A DNA stretch of 64,000 bases from NCBI GenBank assembly GCA_037389465.1, contig JAZARR010000250.1, positions 2,775,001 through 2,839,000 of the forward strand, given 5' to 3'. The translations under genes and the position numbers were made by a program. The notes beneath the pieces are model-generated. The model searched no databases. It was not told where the DNA came from and worked only from the letters and a program-made list of their open reading frames with translations. Below are positions 50,826 through 62,600 of the stretch, one piece after another (positions within the stretch are counted from its first letter, which is position 1; every line of letters starts with the position of its first letter). The DNA comes from Baylisascaris procyonis (lineage: Eukaryota; Nematoda; Chromadorea; Rhabditida; Ascarididae).

Positions 50826-51033
50826 ATGTCATTTTTGAGCGATATTTTGGAGGAGCCATCATCGCTGCATATTTATCTCTGTAAATCAATAGCAAAATTT
50901 CGTATGTTCACTTTGGTGGATGGGTTTCACTATGATAGCGGTCTCCTAACTGCAGCTTTGAGGTGTTGGTTAGCGGGTAATTTCAAAACTTGCATTAATG
51001 AGCTTTTAAAGATAGATTTTCATGTCAAAGCAA
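50826..51033 (+). other. Candidate first exon, unidentified
   Basis: An acceptor AAATTTTAG ends eight bases before the ATG at 50826. The frame gives MSFLSDILEEPSSLHIYLCK and continues through GFHYDSGLLTAALRCWLAG; a donor-like GTGACA follows at 51034 (an earlier GTAATT is also possible). Composition and splice context look exonic, but no continuing exon was found. Confidence 0.3.
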
Positions 51034-53952
51034 GGTGACAGCTATGCATCTGAAATGTTATCTCATTTCCCGATTACGCCGCGACTACAGATAAGCGCTG
51101 CTGTTAAGAGCTGATGGATATGAATTACGACTGGATCGGGATGTCTGCAGCGATTTCGAAGAGATTCGAGGACCATCCGTAGGGAAAGCGTTATCTGAAT
51201 GATCGAAGGATTCTTAGTATGAGCGACGAAGATGTAGAATGCTGAGAATGGCATTGCTAGTCTGGTCTCTTCTAGCCCACGAGAGAAGGGATTGTTGCTT
51301 GTTGGGCAGGTCGGCCATACATTTCCAGAAGGATGTGGACGGCTAAATTCCAGAAAGATAACCATGAAAATTATGCATGACTTTGTTTGATATTTGTAAA
51401 CGGAATGGAGCTTAGCTCGGCAGAATTGCCTAGAGTGAGCTGTTCCCCCCTACCAGATGTTGCAGCTTGCCAATCGCTCGAGGGGAGATTTTGCACGTCT
51501 TGTCTGCGTGTCAAGGATGGTGTTTTCATCATCAATATGTTTTCATTGTTTAGTAATTAGTCAGTTTTTTTCCGTTTTCGTTAACTCGTAAGATTCATTC
51601 TGTTATCGGTTGCCAAATGCATGCTTTCTCCATTTGTGATGGATTCATTTCATCGATACTTGCTTAAATCCAAGTTTCCATTCATGATGGATTGTGTTAC
51701 TGATGGAATTCTTCTGCTTCTGTTTGTTGAGAAAATAAATCTGCAACAACTAATAGGAGAATTGTGGATGCTGAGCCATCAGTTGATAATTCTCGTTATC
51801 TTGGGTACGTAAAGGATTAACATGATATATCTTGTTTTGTTAGGGAATATAGCATGTTTTCGATGAATCTATGATGATCTGAACTGTTGTGGCAACATCC
51901 CCGGGTTTGTTTGAGATTCGTATTACGGGTTCCAATCAGTTTACCTTAAAGTTGATATTTGCAGTAATTATGCATAACACTCCTGCCGTAATTCAATACA
52001 TATGTGCTAATAGATATGAGATATAAGACTGTAAAGCCTTAGGGCATTCCATTATTAATTATTCACTTATTACTTCTAAGATGTTAACTCGACGTGCAGT
52101 AATTTTATCCGTTACAAAAGATTCTCTCTTTGCCCAACAGTATGTACCGTCTTTTAAAATCCGTTATCACAGATTTCTTGTCGGGTCGTTTTCTCATCTC
52201 TATACTCTGCTCAAATTTTATACAACCATCACCGCTGTATAACGTATTGTAGCTAATAATCTTGAAATGTTTCATGCAAACTTGTTTATTTGGCTTATGT
52301 GATATTTTTACAATTCGCTTTTAAGTCTATATACTTGACTTGCTTAATATGCCGAAGCCTTTGGCAGAATAACAAACAAAAACAATTGCCCCCTAACTAA
52401 CGATTTAAGCTGAATTTGCGTACAATGAGACTCATTTCAGTATGCATATAATTCAATGTTCTCTATCTTTACTGACGAAAAAAAACGAAACAATTTAACG
52501 ATCACAAGAGATTTTTGTAAATTCAATGATGAGATTTTTTACAATAATTGCGAATGAATATGCGAATATATCCTCTATATAAGAGAAAGACAAAAGTACT
52601 TCACGGACAACTCTATTCGATGAAATGGCAAACAATTCTAATAAACACATTCTAGAAGTATGTTTCGTATAATTCATATTTATTTTTGATAGAAAATATT
52701 CAACATCATAAGAGAAACTCGTAACTTTTGTTATTTTTAAAATTCATTGATAAATTAATTATGTTCGTTTAAAACATTGCAACTTTCAACATTTCAAAAA
52801 CGTTTAGCTTCTCCACTGAACGGATGTATTTAAGGGATCACATAAAGCGATCCAAAATATTTCAGTGTAACAATAGTGCGTGATGACGGAAATGAGTATA
52901 GAGAAGTTCTCTTTGTGAAGACTTCATTAATGAATCAAATGGAATTTAAATAATGTTTATTTTATGTATAGAATATTTTTCTCATTACTGAACTAATAGA
53001 AATAATATGCGTTATGAGATAGTAATGAAAAGTGATCTTTGCAGACGATAGCACTATTCCAATTAATATAAAACAACAACAGCAATGCAAAATGGAATGA
53101 GTACTGCTCATAGATATATCATTATGGAATTTAACTACAGTTAATTACTATAGAATGAGCAAGAAAAAAAAACAAAAAGAGGAAACATTTAGAAAATAGA
53201 TTGAGGCAAAAGAGAGGATGGCACAAAACGAGATAGAAACACGAAGAAACACTTCAACAATTACAGTGGCGAACCCTGTAAACATAGATAGTAGAACAAA
53301 AATGCCAAATAATCTTTTATATGCATTTAACTTACTTATTTCAGTTAATTATTGGAGGAAAAGCATTCACATAGGAATATGGATGCCCAGTAATATAATA
53401 ACCGGAGTATAAGACTATTAGGACAACATAGATGAAGATTTCAAAATTCCGGATTTTTTTATTTCAACAAAAGAACTTTGCTAGAATAAATTTTTTTTTT
53501 TGCTTGGACTCACACTTCGCATAGCCTTAGTGAGTGAGCATAAATGCAAAACTAGAGTTTTGGAAAATTCGATTCAATAAATTATTTCACATACGCTACA
53601 ATCACGTATTCATCTAAAAATAACTCCACGCATAAAGAGCAGAAAACAAGCATGCAAATGCAGCTATATGAGTGTTGTAATTCATTGCTGCTACAATTAT
53701 TATGCAAAATGTTCGAGGCTATGAAAATCAATTGAAGCTAGAGCAGACGAGATCCATAATCCGTAGAAAAACGCGCGCCACCTTTAAGCCATTTTCAAGG
53801 TATATTTGAGCGCATTGTTCGCATCATCGAACAAAAATATGAAGGATGTAAACCGTTGAAGTAGATTAATACTTGAAATAGATGAATGGTGAAGCTATTT
53901 GAGGAAAACCGAATATTCTAACTCAAGATCGATTATTGAGTTCAGGCTGCAA

Positions 53953-55631
53953 TTAAGCAACAATCTCGTTTCCTGTTCGAATATTCAACGCAAGCTCAGC
54001 GAGTACTTTTGTTAAAGACCGCAAACGATCAGCCGCCGATTCGAGGCGTTCGGATATGAATGCATCTAGGCTTGCGCGAGTTCCGCCACTAACCGTATCC
54101 TTAAATGAATGTTTTCTCTTAGAAATAGCTCGATTTTCAATTAAATCATATGACTATCCATACAGCAAGATGATAATTGATGGCGATCTATGATAATGAG
54201 CACGGTGGGTTTCATAAGGATGATGAACATCTTAGGCAGGAACTTACCGAAAACGGTGATCTGAAGTTCTTTCTCTTCGCCCAAACCACACGAATTTAAA
54301 TGATGTAAATATTAAAGAAATTTAGCATTTCAGCTGCATAAATTATAAACGAATTATTATCATACGAACAAGTTTATCTAGTGCCAAGTTTATCAATGTT
54401 AAGTGTATAGTTGGGCTATTTCAACTCCACTAAAACTTTTCCCAATTACTGAATGAAGCGCATCTTTAGCATTGACAAATTTTAGCTAAATTATATGTGG
54501 TCAGAAAAAGATGAAGCAATAAATATACAAAAAATCCTTTCTAATAAGTCAGTAATGTATGAAAGTTTTAAACGTTGCGTAGAAATTACTGATATCCAGC
54601 TGATTTCTATAGGAACCAAACTGTAGAAGAGCAATCAAGAAGCATCAAACCTTTATTAATGAAACGTCGGCTTTAGCTGCAGCTAATTCGCTCTCGATTG
54701 TGCCCAATATAGCTCTACGCTCAGCAACTGTTGTCTTTATAGGTGCTCCTCCAGACGATTGCTCAAAAGGTGAAAGTCCTTCCATCAGACCATCCTGAAA
54801 TACAGATTGCTTTTTGAAGATCGCGATAAATGATGAACTTTGGATGGGATTATGCTAATGTACAAATGCGCTGCTTATGTGAAAGTTATGCTCAAAATGC
54901 AACTGCTGAAATGCACAAACTTTTTCAACTTTATAGAAGGGAATCATTTTATTTAGTTTCCTCTGCAAAATAAATGAGCAAATGCGTTAACCTCTAAATA
55001 TAAAATACTCGAGAATCTTGTAACAAAATTTTGCGCATGAATCTGGAAGTTGGCCTTAGTATTCCAAGCCAGACTTCGGTGCAATAACTGAGTGGAATTT
55101 AGCTAATCAGGTTACATCTTAAGGTTGAAATCTTCAGAAATCGCTGAAAGCACACTTCAACAATTTTAGTCTCTAATATAAGAGTAAAAACTGAAACAAA
55201 GTCAATCTGGTCTCTAATTTTTATTCATCTCTCCTCGTGCATAGTAATCCCCATATCAGATAAAATTTTCCAGCCATATCAGCTGTTCAATTTGTGGTCT
55301 TCATTATGCAAAGGAAATCCACCAGTTACATATTGTGATACGTAAGAAGAACACTATACCACCGGAAGAAGAAAAATGAACAAGCAATGAAAAGATTTAT
55401 CGCTGCCGAAAATCAAACTCTGCAGCAACCCACCAAAAGACGTGAACTTGCATTTAGCTGCCGCATTTCTTCTTCCATCGATTCCTCACTGACGCATTCC
55501 TCACTCGCATAGTCCTCGTCCTCACTGTCGCTGTAGATACTGGAAGAATTACGTTTGAGATGTGCAAAGGTTGATCCACTGCCACTCGAGCAGGCCGCAT
55601 CATAACATCGACGTACGCATGTTCGACTCAT
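53953..55631 (-). CDS. 162-residue acidic, coiled-coil-type protein, three exons
   Basis: Coding exons 55631-55434, 54794-54651 and 54099-53953 join in phase 0 to give 162 residues. Donors are GTGGGT and GTTTGA; acceptors are ATTTCAG and ATTTAAG. An acceptor ACTGCAG ends at 55687, so the transcript may be trans-spliced there with a 55-base 5'UTR; the frame is also open back to that point. The N-terminus is Cys/Arg-rich (MSRTCVRRCYDAACSS), then a strongly acidic stretch (SIYSDSEDEDYASEE, about 31-45, and SMEEEMRQLN). Two helical segments with heptad-like spacing follow (AERRAILGTIESELAAAKAD and ISERLESAADRLRSLTKVLA). There is no signal peptide or membrane segment. Codons are strongly purine-first, as in real genes. 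I do not recognise the family; a small structural or adaptor subunit is possible. Confidence 0.7.
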
Positions 55632-56090
55632 CGAATGGTGAAGTGAGTGTCCACAGTGTTCAAGACAATACCGTACAGAAACCCATCTGCAGTATTTCAG
55701 ATTATTAAAAATTTGGCTTACGACAATTATATGCAATTTAAAGGCATTTGAATGAAAAGTTCGAATCAATAGCAACATGAAGTAGAATGTGCAGAGAGTT
55801 TGATTTGACCTCAAGACCCATATTAGCTGAATTTTAGGTGACCAGAAACGAAAGCAGAAAAAAGAAAGCAATACAGATAAAGTTCCTTAAAAGGACTGGA
55901 TGAACCAATAGGTCAGAAATTTTAGGAGGAAAGGGAAAGTTTTTTTTGAAAACGGCAGCTAGACTGAACATAAATGGGCTAGAAAACGCCACTAAAAACA
56001 AACATTACATTGTGAAGAACAAGGGATGTCACTTGAATATAAAAACAGTGAACAATTTCAGCTTTATCAAGTCGTTCAGGTGTAACAAAC

Positions 56091-56246
56091 TTGCCCTGAT
56101 AAACTTTCAATAACATGCACAAAGGCGGTACAAGCGACCGATTGTATAGGTACACAGGCGACTGTTGGCATACAACGCGTCTGACCACTGGTGAGGCGAC
56201 GACGCTTTAGTACTGGAGACCGCCGACGACAAAGTAAGTAGTATTC
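56091..56246 (-). other. Candidate exon, either strand
   Basis: On the minus strand TTCTTGTAG leads into 52 open codons in phase 0 (EYYLLCRRRSPVLKRRRLTS and on) ending at a GTTTGT donor. On the plus strand the same DNA opens MHKGGTSDRLYRYTGDCWH from 56115, with more purine-first codons. The GC content is clearly above background, so something coding is or was here, but strand and gene cannot be decided. Confidence 0.3.
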
Positions 56247-56684
56247 CTACAAGAAGACATACCACTTAGCAACCATCATATTAACACCCTAACGGTTCCT
56301 CTTTTATTCTTGATTTCATCGTCTATGAAGCTGAGCTTTATTAGGGGAATTTCATAGTCTCGTAAAAGTACGAAAAGCATGAAATATCTCGAAAAAAATA
56401 CGTGAACTGGAAGTGATCAAATTATTGCTCGAAATGATGCCATTATTACTCTTTGTGGCACCTGAATTGGGCATTAGATTAGTTCAAAATAATAATTTTA
56501 ACTGTAGAAATCACTGCATATATTTGTGCAGAACTTACGCATACATTATCATGTGCATTTTCCTGATCGTTTTCTCTCGACACATATCCGCTACGCTCAC
56601 CACGTGAATCCTCAACACTTTGCAGCCATCTCTATAAAAAATCCAATTGCATGAACGTCCCCGTTCTCCCACATCCATCACCGA

Positions 56685-57841
56685 ATGTCGAGCAATATCT
56701 TCGATGCTTTTGCGGTTCGCAAACGCAAACCATCTCGACAAATAATAAACCAAAGTTTTACCGCGTTTGTGGCTCTCCTACGCGACCCCATCATATGCTG
56801 CAATTGCTGCTGGGCGGGTGGATGCTTCAGTGCATTAGAGAAAAAGACTGTTCACTCTCTCTCGCACTATTTGCCTGTATGGTGACCACGGAAATGTCAA
56901 TGCGAGAAAAATGACGAAACAACGATGAAGTTTATAGGTAGCAATAATGTGAAAAACTTTAAGTGATTCGACTGCCTCCACAAATTTTCTACGGAAGAAT
57001 TGTCTTTTTATGACCTGAATGCTATTTAATAAATCTTAAATATATATTTTATCAGTTATGAATTCTTTCCGAGCTGACCGATTAATGTGAGAGAACAATA
57101 CAAGATGCGCTTGTCCATCAAATTCCTTAGTTCTGGATCTAGCTGCTCCCGACGGATACGGACTGGCTTGAACGAATGCAATGTTTTAAGCACTTAGAAG
57201 AGGCATTTTTTGCGTTCTGCATAAACATGCGTATCTTACAAATGAAAAAGTGTGCTAGAAGAGCTAGCGCGATATGCGCTTTTTACGTTCTGGTGACCTT
57301 ACGAAACAACTTCCATAAACTATTAAGAAATAGTATAATATGCTAAACAGTGCGTTCATATCCCAAGTAATCATCTGCCGGCAAATGGTTTCTACAAAAA
57401 AATTCGTGTTCTTCTAGGTAAGTCATTGTCTGCTGATGCAGGATGTATGTGAATTTTTTGGCACCATTGAATGTCTATAACTGATTTCGAAACTGATAGA
57501 TCAACGTGAAATAAACATTGAGGGTTGTCCTTTGCTATAGGTCATGGCCAACATATTTCATGACTCAGGTTTCAGTGATCCCGACGTGAACTTACTAGAT
57601 AGACTTAAAGACAAATATAGAAACGACATGCCACTACATGTACATAAGAAGAGACATGATGTCTGTTCAATGCATTTTTGCAAAGCAAGTTTGCAAATCC
57701 CTTCAGAACAAAGTTGCTTACGTTGAAAGTTTGTGCGTCATCAAAATGCAGGTGTTCAATGATGGCCGAGTGCATACTGTGTCGTTGCCGCATATGTGCA
57801 CAAAGGTTCTCTGGAGTGATGAGATTATTGAGAGAGCATAA
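56685..57841 (+). CDS. Candidate three-exon gene, function unknown
   Basis: A TATAAAAAA at about 56633 lies some 50 bases before an ATG at 56685 that opens MSSNIFDAFAVRKRKPSRQ and runs through a Cys/Trp cluster (ICCNCCWAGGC) to a GTATGG donor at about 56874. An acceptor TTTGCTATAG ends at 57540; the frame continues ANIFHDSGFSDPDVNLLDRL and further, to 57660. A 46-base intron (GTCTGT to CCTTCAG) leads to 57707-57841, ending WSDEIIERA and a stop. All junctions fit phase 0, giving about 147 residues, and the last two exons have strongly purine-first codons. Against this, the donor GTCTGT is weak, and the minus strand has competing open frames, including 57880-57722 with a zinc-finger-like C-x2-C-x13-H-x4-H pattern. 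Confidence 0.35.
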
Positions 57842-57880
57842 CGAACATTCAATGCTCACAGAAGGACATCTTCCATCCAT
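57722..57880 (-). other. Competing antisense reading: zinc-finger-like first exon
   Basis: The minus strand has an acceptor AAAATTCAG, four bases, then an ATG (57880-57878) and 53 codons including CSLC-x13-H-x4-H, ending at a GTAAGC donor at 57721. Splice sites are good, but codons are less purine-first than the plus-strand reading of the same DNA. Only one of the two is likely to be real. Confidence 0.3.
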
Positions 57881-58309
57881 TACGCTGAATTTTTATCTCT
57901 GAAATCAATGCGATTTAAAATCAAATATTCAATAATTTAAGAAGAAAAAACAAAGCACATTTATTGATATTACTCCCACAATTATTATGAAGGATTCTAA
58001 CACGCTTGCGGTAATTTTTAAATAATGCAACGGGAATGTGATAGTTAAATATGAAACTATAAGTAACAAATATACCATAGAATTTTAGAATAGTGGGAAC
58101 GCGACAATCACAGTAAGGCGCTCTTTAATATAGATGCCTTATTGGCACTTGAGAATTGTGCGACAACCTATCGGTATTGTCGAATGAATCACTGCAAAAC
58201 AATTCACCTATAGAGAACAGAAAAATATGTGCGATGACAAAAAAACGCATCGAAGAAGAAACTCTAAAAGAAACAAATAAAATATAAATAACATAGAAAA
58301 AGAGTATAA

Positions 58310-58399
58310 TCATAGAATATTATGGATGCAAAAGCATACTCCTCAGTGCAAAACGCCTCGGTGGATGGAAACAACCGCGACGAAATGGAAATAGATTGA
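58310..58399 (+). other. Possible short terminal exon
   Basis: AATCATAG is followed by an open frame ending KAYSSVQNASVDGNNRDEME-I-D and a TGA at 58397-58399. The 25 codons after the ATG at 58322 are 76 percent purine-first and the acidic C-terminus looks natural. It might be the last exon of the plus-strand gene upstream, or a tiny independent ORF. Confidence 0.25.
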
Positions 58400-59192
58400 T
58401 TAAAAACGCTAATTAAGAATGCTGCTTACGTCAACAAGTGATTTCTTGGTCTTTTTTCGGTCTGTATCTGTTCGGTAATCGAGTTCACAAAGATACAAAT
58501 TTTCAACGAAATCGTTTCGATAATGCGTCGCAAAAATAAAAATTGCAATACATGCTTCCACTTTACTTTGTAGGTAATACCACATATCTATTATAAAACA
58601 GTTGTCTCAGAAATTAGTATGTTTGTAATTCAGTCAAAAATGCGTTAATCCCTTTTGCACCTTATGCATCTCATCATCAATAAATCATCGTGATTCAAAA
58701 TAAAAAAAAAAAAGTAAAACAAAACAAATGAAGAAACCTATCGGAACAGCTGGCGCAATACTGCGCTCTTTTGCATCCCACTGAACTGATCAATCCGGCT
58801 CACAGGTTACTAACAAAAAATAACATATGCAAAACACTGCCCTCATAATTTTACATGTCCGACCATTCTTACAAATCTCCAGTAAGAAAGTCCTTTTCGT
58901 ACGACCTGAATGGCGTAAAATGCAAATTTTTTGGCACCATTAGATGCCTGCAATGACATTTCACAAGCTTTTGCAAATTTGCAAAAATGCATAACAGGCA
59001 AAGAAACAAAGAGAAAATTAGTAGCACCTTGAATAGTTCTAAGAATCGTTGAAAATTCCGAAGCGACTAAATGGATTTTCAATAAGTTAGTTGATCAAAA
59101 TAATTATGTAGCTATCGTATATAAAATTTTCGGATGTATCACTACCAGATTTGTTCTTATTGGGTATGAAAATGACCAGGAGTTTTCTGAAA

Positions 59193-59624
59193 TTATGCAA
59201 AGAAAAGATCGAACTTAAACGAGTGATCGATCGGCTGCAAACGAGCCAATAATAATACGTAACGCAGTAATATGTAAACAAAAAGCAGTAGTGAAAAAGA
59301 GGGTGCAACTGTGTTTTCTTGCGCCGATCTCGTTGTCGAACGGCTGTCAGCACATCGTTTCAGAAGCACCGATCCGACAATAACAACGATGACGTGAAAC
59401 CAGCTGTTAAAGGGAATTGCTTTTACACAATCGACAGTTTTGTGCATTTGCAATCAAAACACCTTATCCTACTTCCAAAGACTGTACAACTGCAACCATC
59501 TAGTGATGGAAGAAAATTTGAGCTATTTATTGCAAATAGTTTTACTGCAAAAACTGCAAACAATTTCGCCCGCTCATTGCAAAAAAAAAAATTAGTTTAT
59601 TTCCTACTTAAAAAAAATTACTAG
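59193..59624. other. Coding-like segment, strand ambiguous
   Basis: Minus strand, 59453-59193: 86 codons with a hydrophobic anchor (SWFHVIVVIVGSVLLKR) followed by a Ser/Arg/Thr-rich stretch. Plus strand: after TCGTTTCAG (ending 59370) an 84-codon open frame, KHRSDNNNDDVKPAVKGN and on, running to 59624. Both have splice-like flanks; neither has a partner exon that I could find. Confidence 0.25.
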
Positions 59625-62600
59625 AACGTTGAACGCACTATGAGTCAATGAATGTGTAAGCATAAATGAGTATCAGTATAATATTTCTTACAAAAATGAA
59701 TCAAAGAGGTGATTAAAATTGATGGAACATATGAATGAATGAAGATTAGCTTGAAATTTAAATACTCTCAGCTGGCCTATCACTTTTAGCAATGTTTCAA
59801 TGTTGAAATTTCTTGTTGAGCGTAATTACATTTCGCATTGTTTGCTAAATATTTTTGCATATACTGGTGCATTGTGCTTTAAAGCATTTTGCGTATCATG
59901 GAAATTATCGCCGAAATATTCAGATTCACCAACATAAGCCACTCCTATCACCTCCTTCTCCCTAGCCCTTCTTCTTCCCTGATTATTATTTTGTGGCAAA
60001 GCAGTCGGCAACAACTTCCACTACAAACCACATCAAACATCGCTCTGATTTTCTCCTTGAAGAATTTCCTATGCGTTTATTCCTCGTTTACAAGGCGATT
60101 CATGCTAGAGGATGATGACAATCATAGAGGTCGTTTTGTTGCACAATAAGGTAATAGATAAGGCTTACTCGTAACCTTCTAATGCTCATAACGACAGAAG
60201 AGATGACGCATACGTGGATGACGTGGTTGTCAAACTTTTGTAATATCTCACATAAATGAAAGTGTGAAATTATTAGCTCGGAAAACTTCTAGAAATAGAA
60301 CAAATTTGAAGCAATTTCATAGACATTATAAAAACTTATAGCACAAAAAGTGATTTAACACTATTTGCATGAACTGAAAAGGATATTCTATCCAATCTGA
60401 GCATAGGCATCGTACAGAAAACTTCATCTAAAGTGAGTTCTAACGGTAGAAATGCGTTCATACTTTTTGGACGGAAATTAACAGTAATAAAATATTTACA
60501 TATATTGTTAAATAATGATTGAAAAACTCGTTAATAGAGATATAATTACATATAAAAATAGATTATTCACAATAGAAGACAAACAATCACAAAGAGAGGC
60601 TGTTGAGATGCAGTTGGCGTACTGTGAAGATATTGCACTTCAATATGATTTTCGAGAGTTGTGCGTTGATTTCATGATACAAGCAGTTGGCAGAATAATT
60701 GTGGTAGTGAATAAATTATTAATTTAATTTAATTCCAATAACAGTAGTTGAGCGGTGATAATCAGATTCCATATCTTCGTGAAATAGAAGAATTTTGAAT
60801 CTATCGATAGCATTTTGTTAGCTAGTCACATGTTATCAGAGACATTAAATATCAGTGCATTGCAAATGCCCCCTAAATCTTTACTTATTACTCTATATCG
60901 CTAATTGAGAGCAATAATGTTAGCTGGAACTATTCATCGAAATATCTCAATATTGATTGCCATTAACAATGCAACAATTTGCAATATATTGCTCGTCACT
61001 TATTGTTCAATTAATTACTGCATAATTCGTTTTCTTCATAAGGAAGTTCTTTATGTTTTATTAAGCACATTGAAAAATTTTTTAAATTATGAAAAATGAT
61101 GGATCGATGGGCGATTTCTTCAACAAGCAACATAAATTGTCAAAATACGACAGGTATGAATGAAGTATGATAAAAAAGAAAAGATATGCAATAGGTAATT
61201 AAAAGTAAAGTGCAATAAATTAGACAAATGTTATGTGAAGTCCTTGAAGTTGCACTCCTTATTCATATTGTAACGTTGCTAAATAATTAGCTGCTTTAAG
61301 TGCAATGATTCTCTTTTTTTTGGGCATAGTGTCCAATCTACCATTACTTTAACAAATATTGAAATGCTTATCGCATTATTTCATAGAGCTATTCAATACA
61401 ATAATATTAGTTGCAAAATTTTTTGGTTAATATAAGGATGTTTATGTTAACGTTATCATAATGAATCGTTATCATATGATAACAAGGTGATATTATTATA
61501 CGGACATTACGGTGATAAGACATCGTAACGATTATTGTAAGGATATATCGTTAGTCATTCAATACAGCAATAAATATATAGGAAAAAGAAGGAAATTTTT
61601 GAAAAAAAGTTCCACATCATCTGCGAAAATACTACGGCAAATTCATATAAAATTTATTCATCTAAAAAAAAGATTTCTCATTGTCAAATTATGGTACTCT
61701 AAAAATGAGTGAAGAAAATTTACTTCTAGTGAACTGATGATGATTTTCGTCATAAAATATAAAAAACTGTTTCTTGAAAATTTCAACTCAAACATTTTTG
61801 ATAGTATCGTCAAAGAACAAATAGCATCTATGAAAGAAGCAGTTGTTTAATTCTTATAGATGTACTCAGATACGCTTTAAGTCTCTGTTAAGTACGAAAT
61901 GCGTGCATCTTTCCCCAACAAATGAATAAATCATTTATAATCATACTTCAAGAACATACAATAGGTTTCATTTTTTTTTAAATAGAAAATTCTTTGGAGA
62001 AAAAAGCAAAAAATTTCAAGAAGAACTCGAGAAAAAAAATTAAACAGAGCAAGAAAGTGAAGAAATGACAAGAGGAAGAACAAAACTGTTGGAAATTATC
62101 ATCTTTTTTTTTTTAATATTTGGTGATTGCGGCTCGAATATTTTCTTCGCATAATGCGCTCAATACATTACAAATCAGACACTACGATCGACGAGTATTT
62201 TCAATGAAGAATAGCGCATAACGATAAAATGTCAATTTCGCTATCTCTAGATGATATGCGTAGTTAGCGAATTAACTGTCATTATATGAGAAAATAAGTG
62301 CTAACGATAGCCTTATTGAGCAATTTCTTTTTGAAAATTTTCACTCTCAGATCAATGAATGAAAAACATATTTTTCAATTATTCAGAATAAGGACATTCA
62401 TGAAATTTCAATAAAAATCGAAAAAAGTAAAAAAAACCTTACAATATTTAGTCGGTATAAAATTAATGTTTTAGAGTAACAATGGTAGAAAGCAATTGTT
62501 GTTTTGTCGCATTTTCTAAAACTAGAAGTGAATCAGCATTGCAAATATTCCAGAGTCTTATTATTATATATCAAATGATAAATAGACATATTATTGAAAG

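Noticed and set aside
54200..54300. 13-base exon between exons 2 and 3 of the 162-residue gene (AACTTCAG to GTAAGT)
   Set aside because: It has excellent splice sites, but including 13 bases would break the phase-0 join that otherwise works.
56700..56830. Minus-strand frame reading KLWFIICRDGLRLRTAKASK, reminiscent of a PTB domain strand
   Set aside because: The similarity is short, the rest of a PTB domain is not found downstream, and the plus-strand reading with a TATA box is at least as good.
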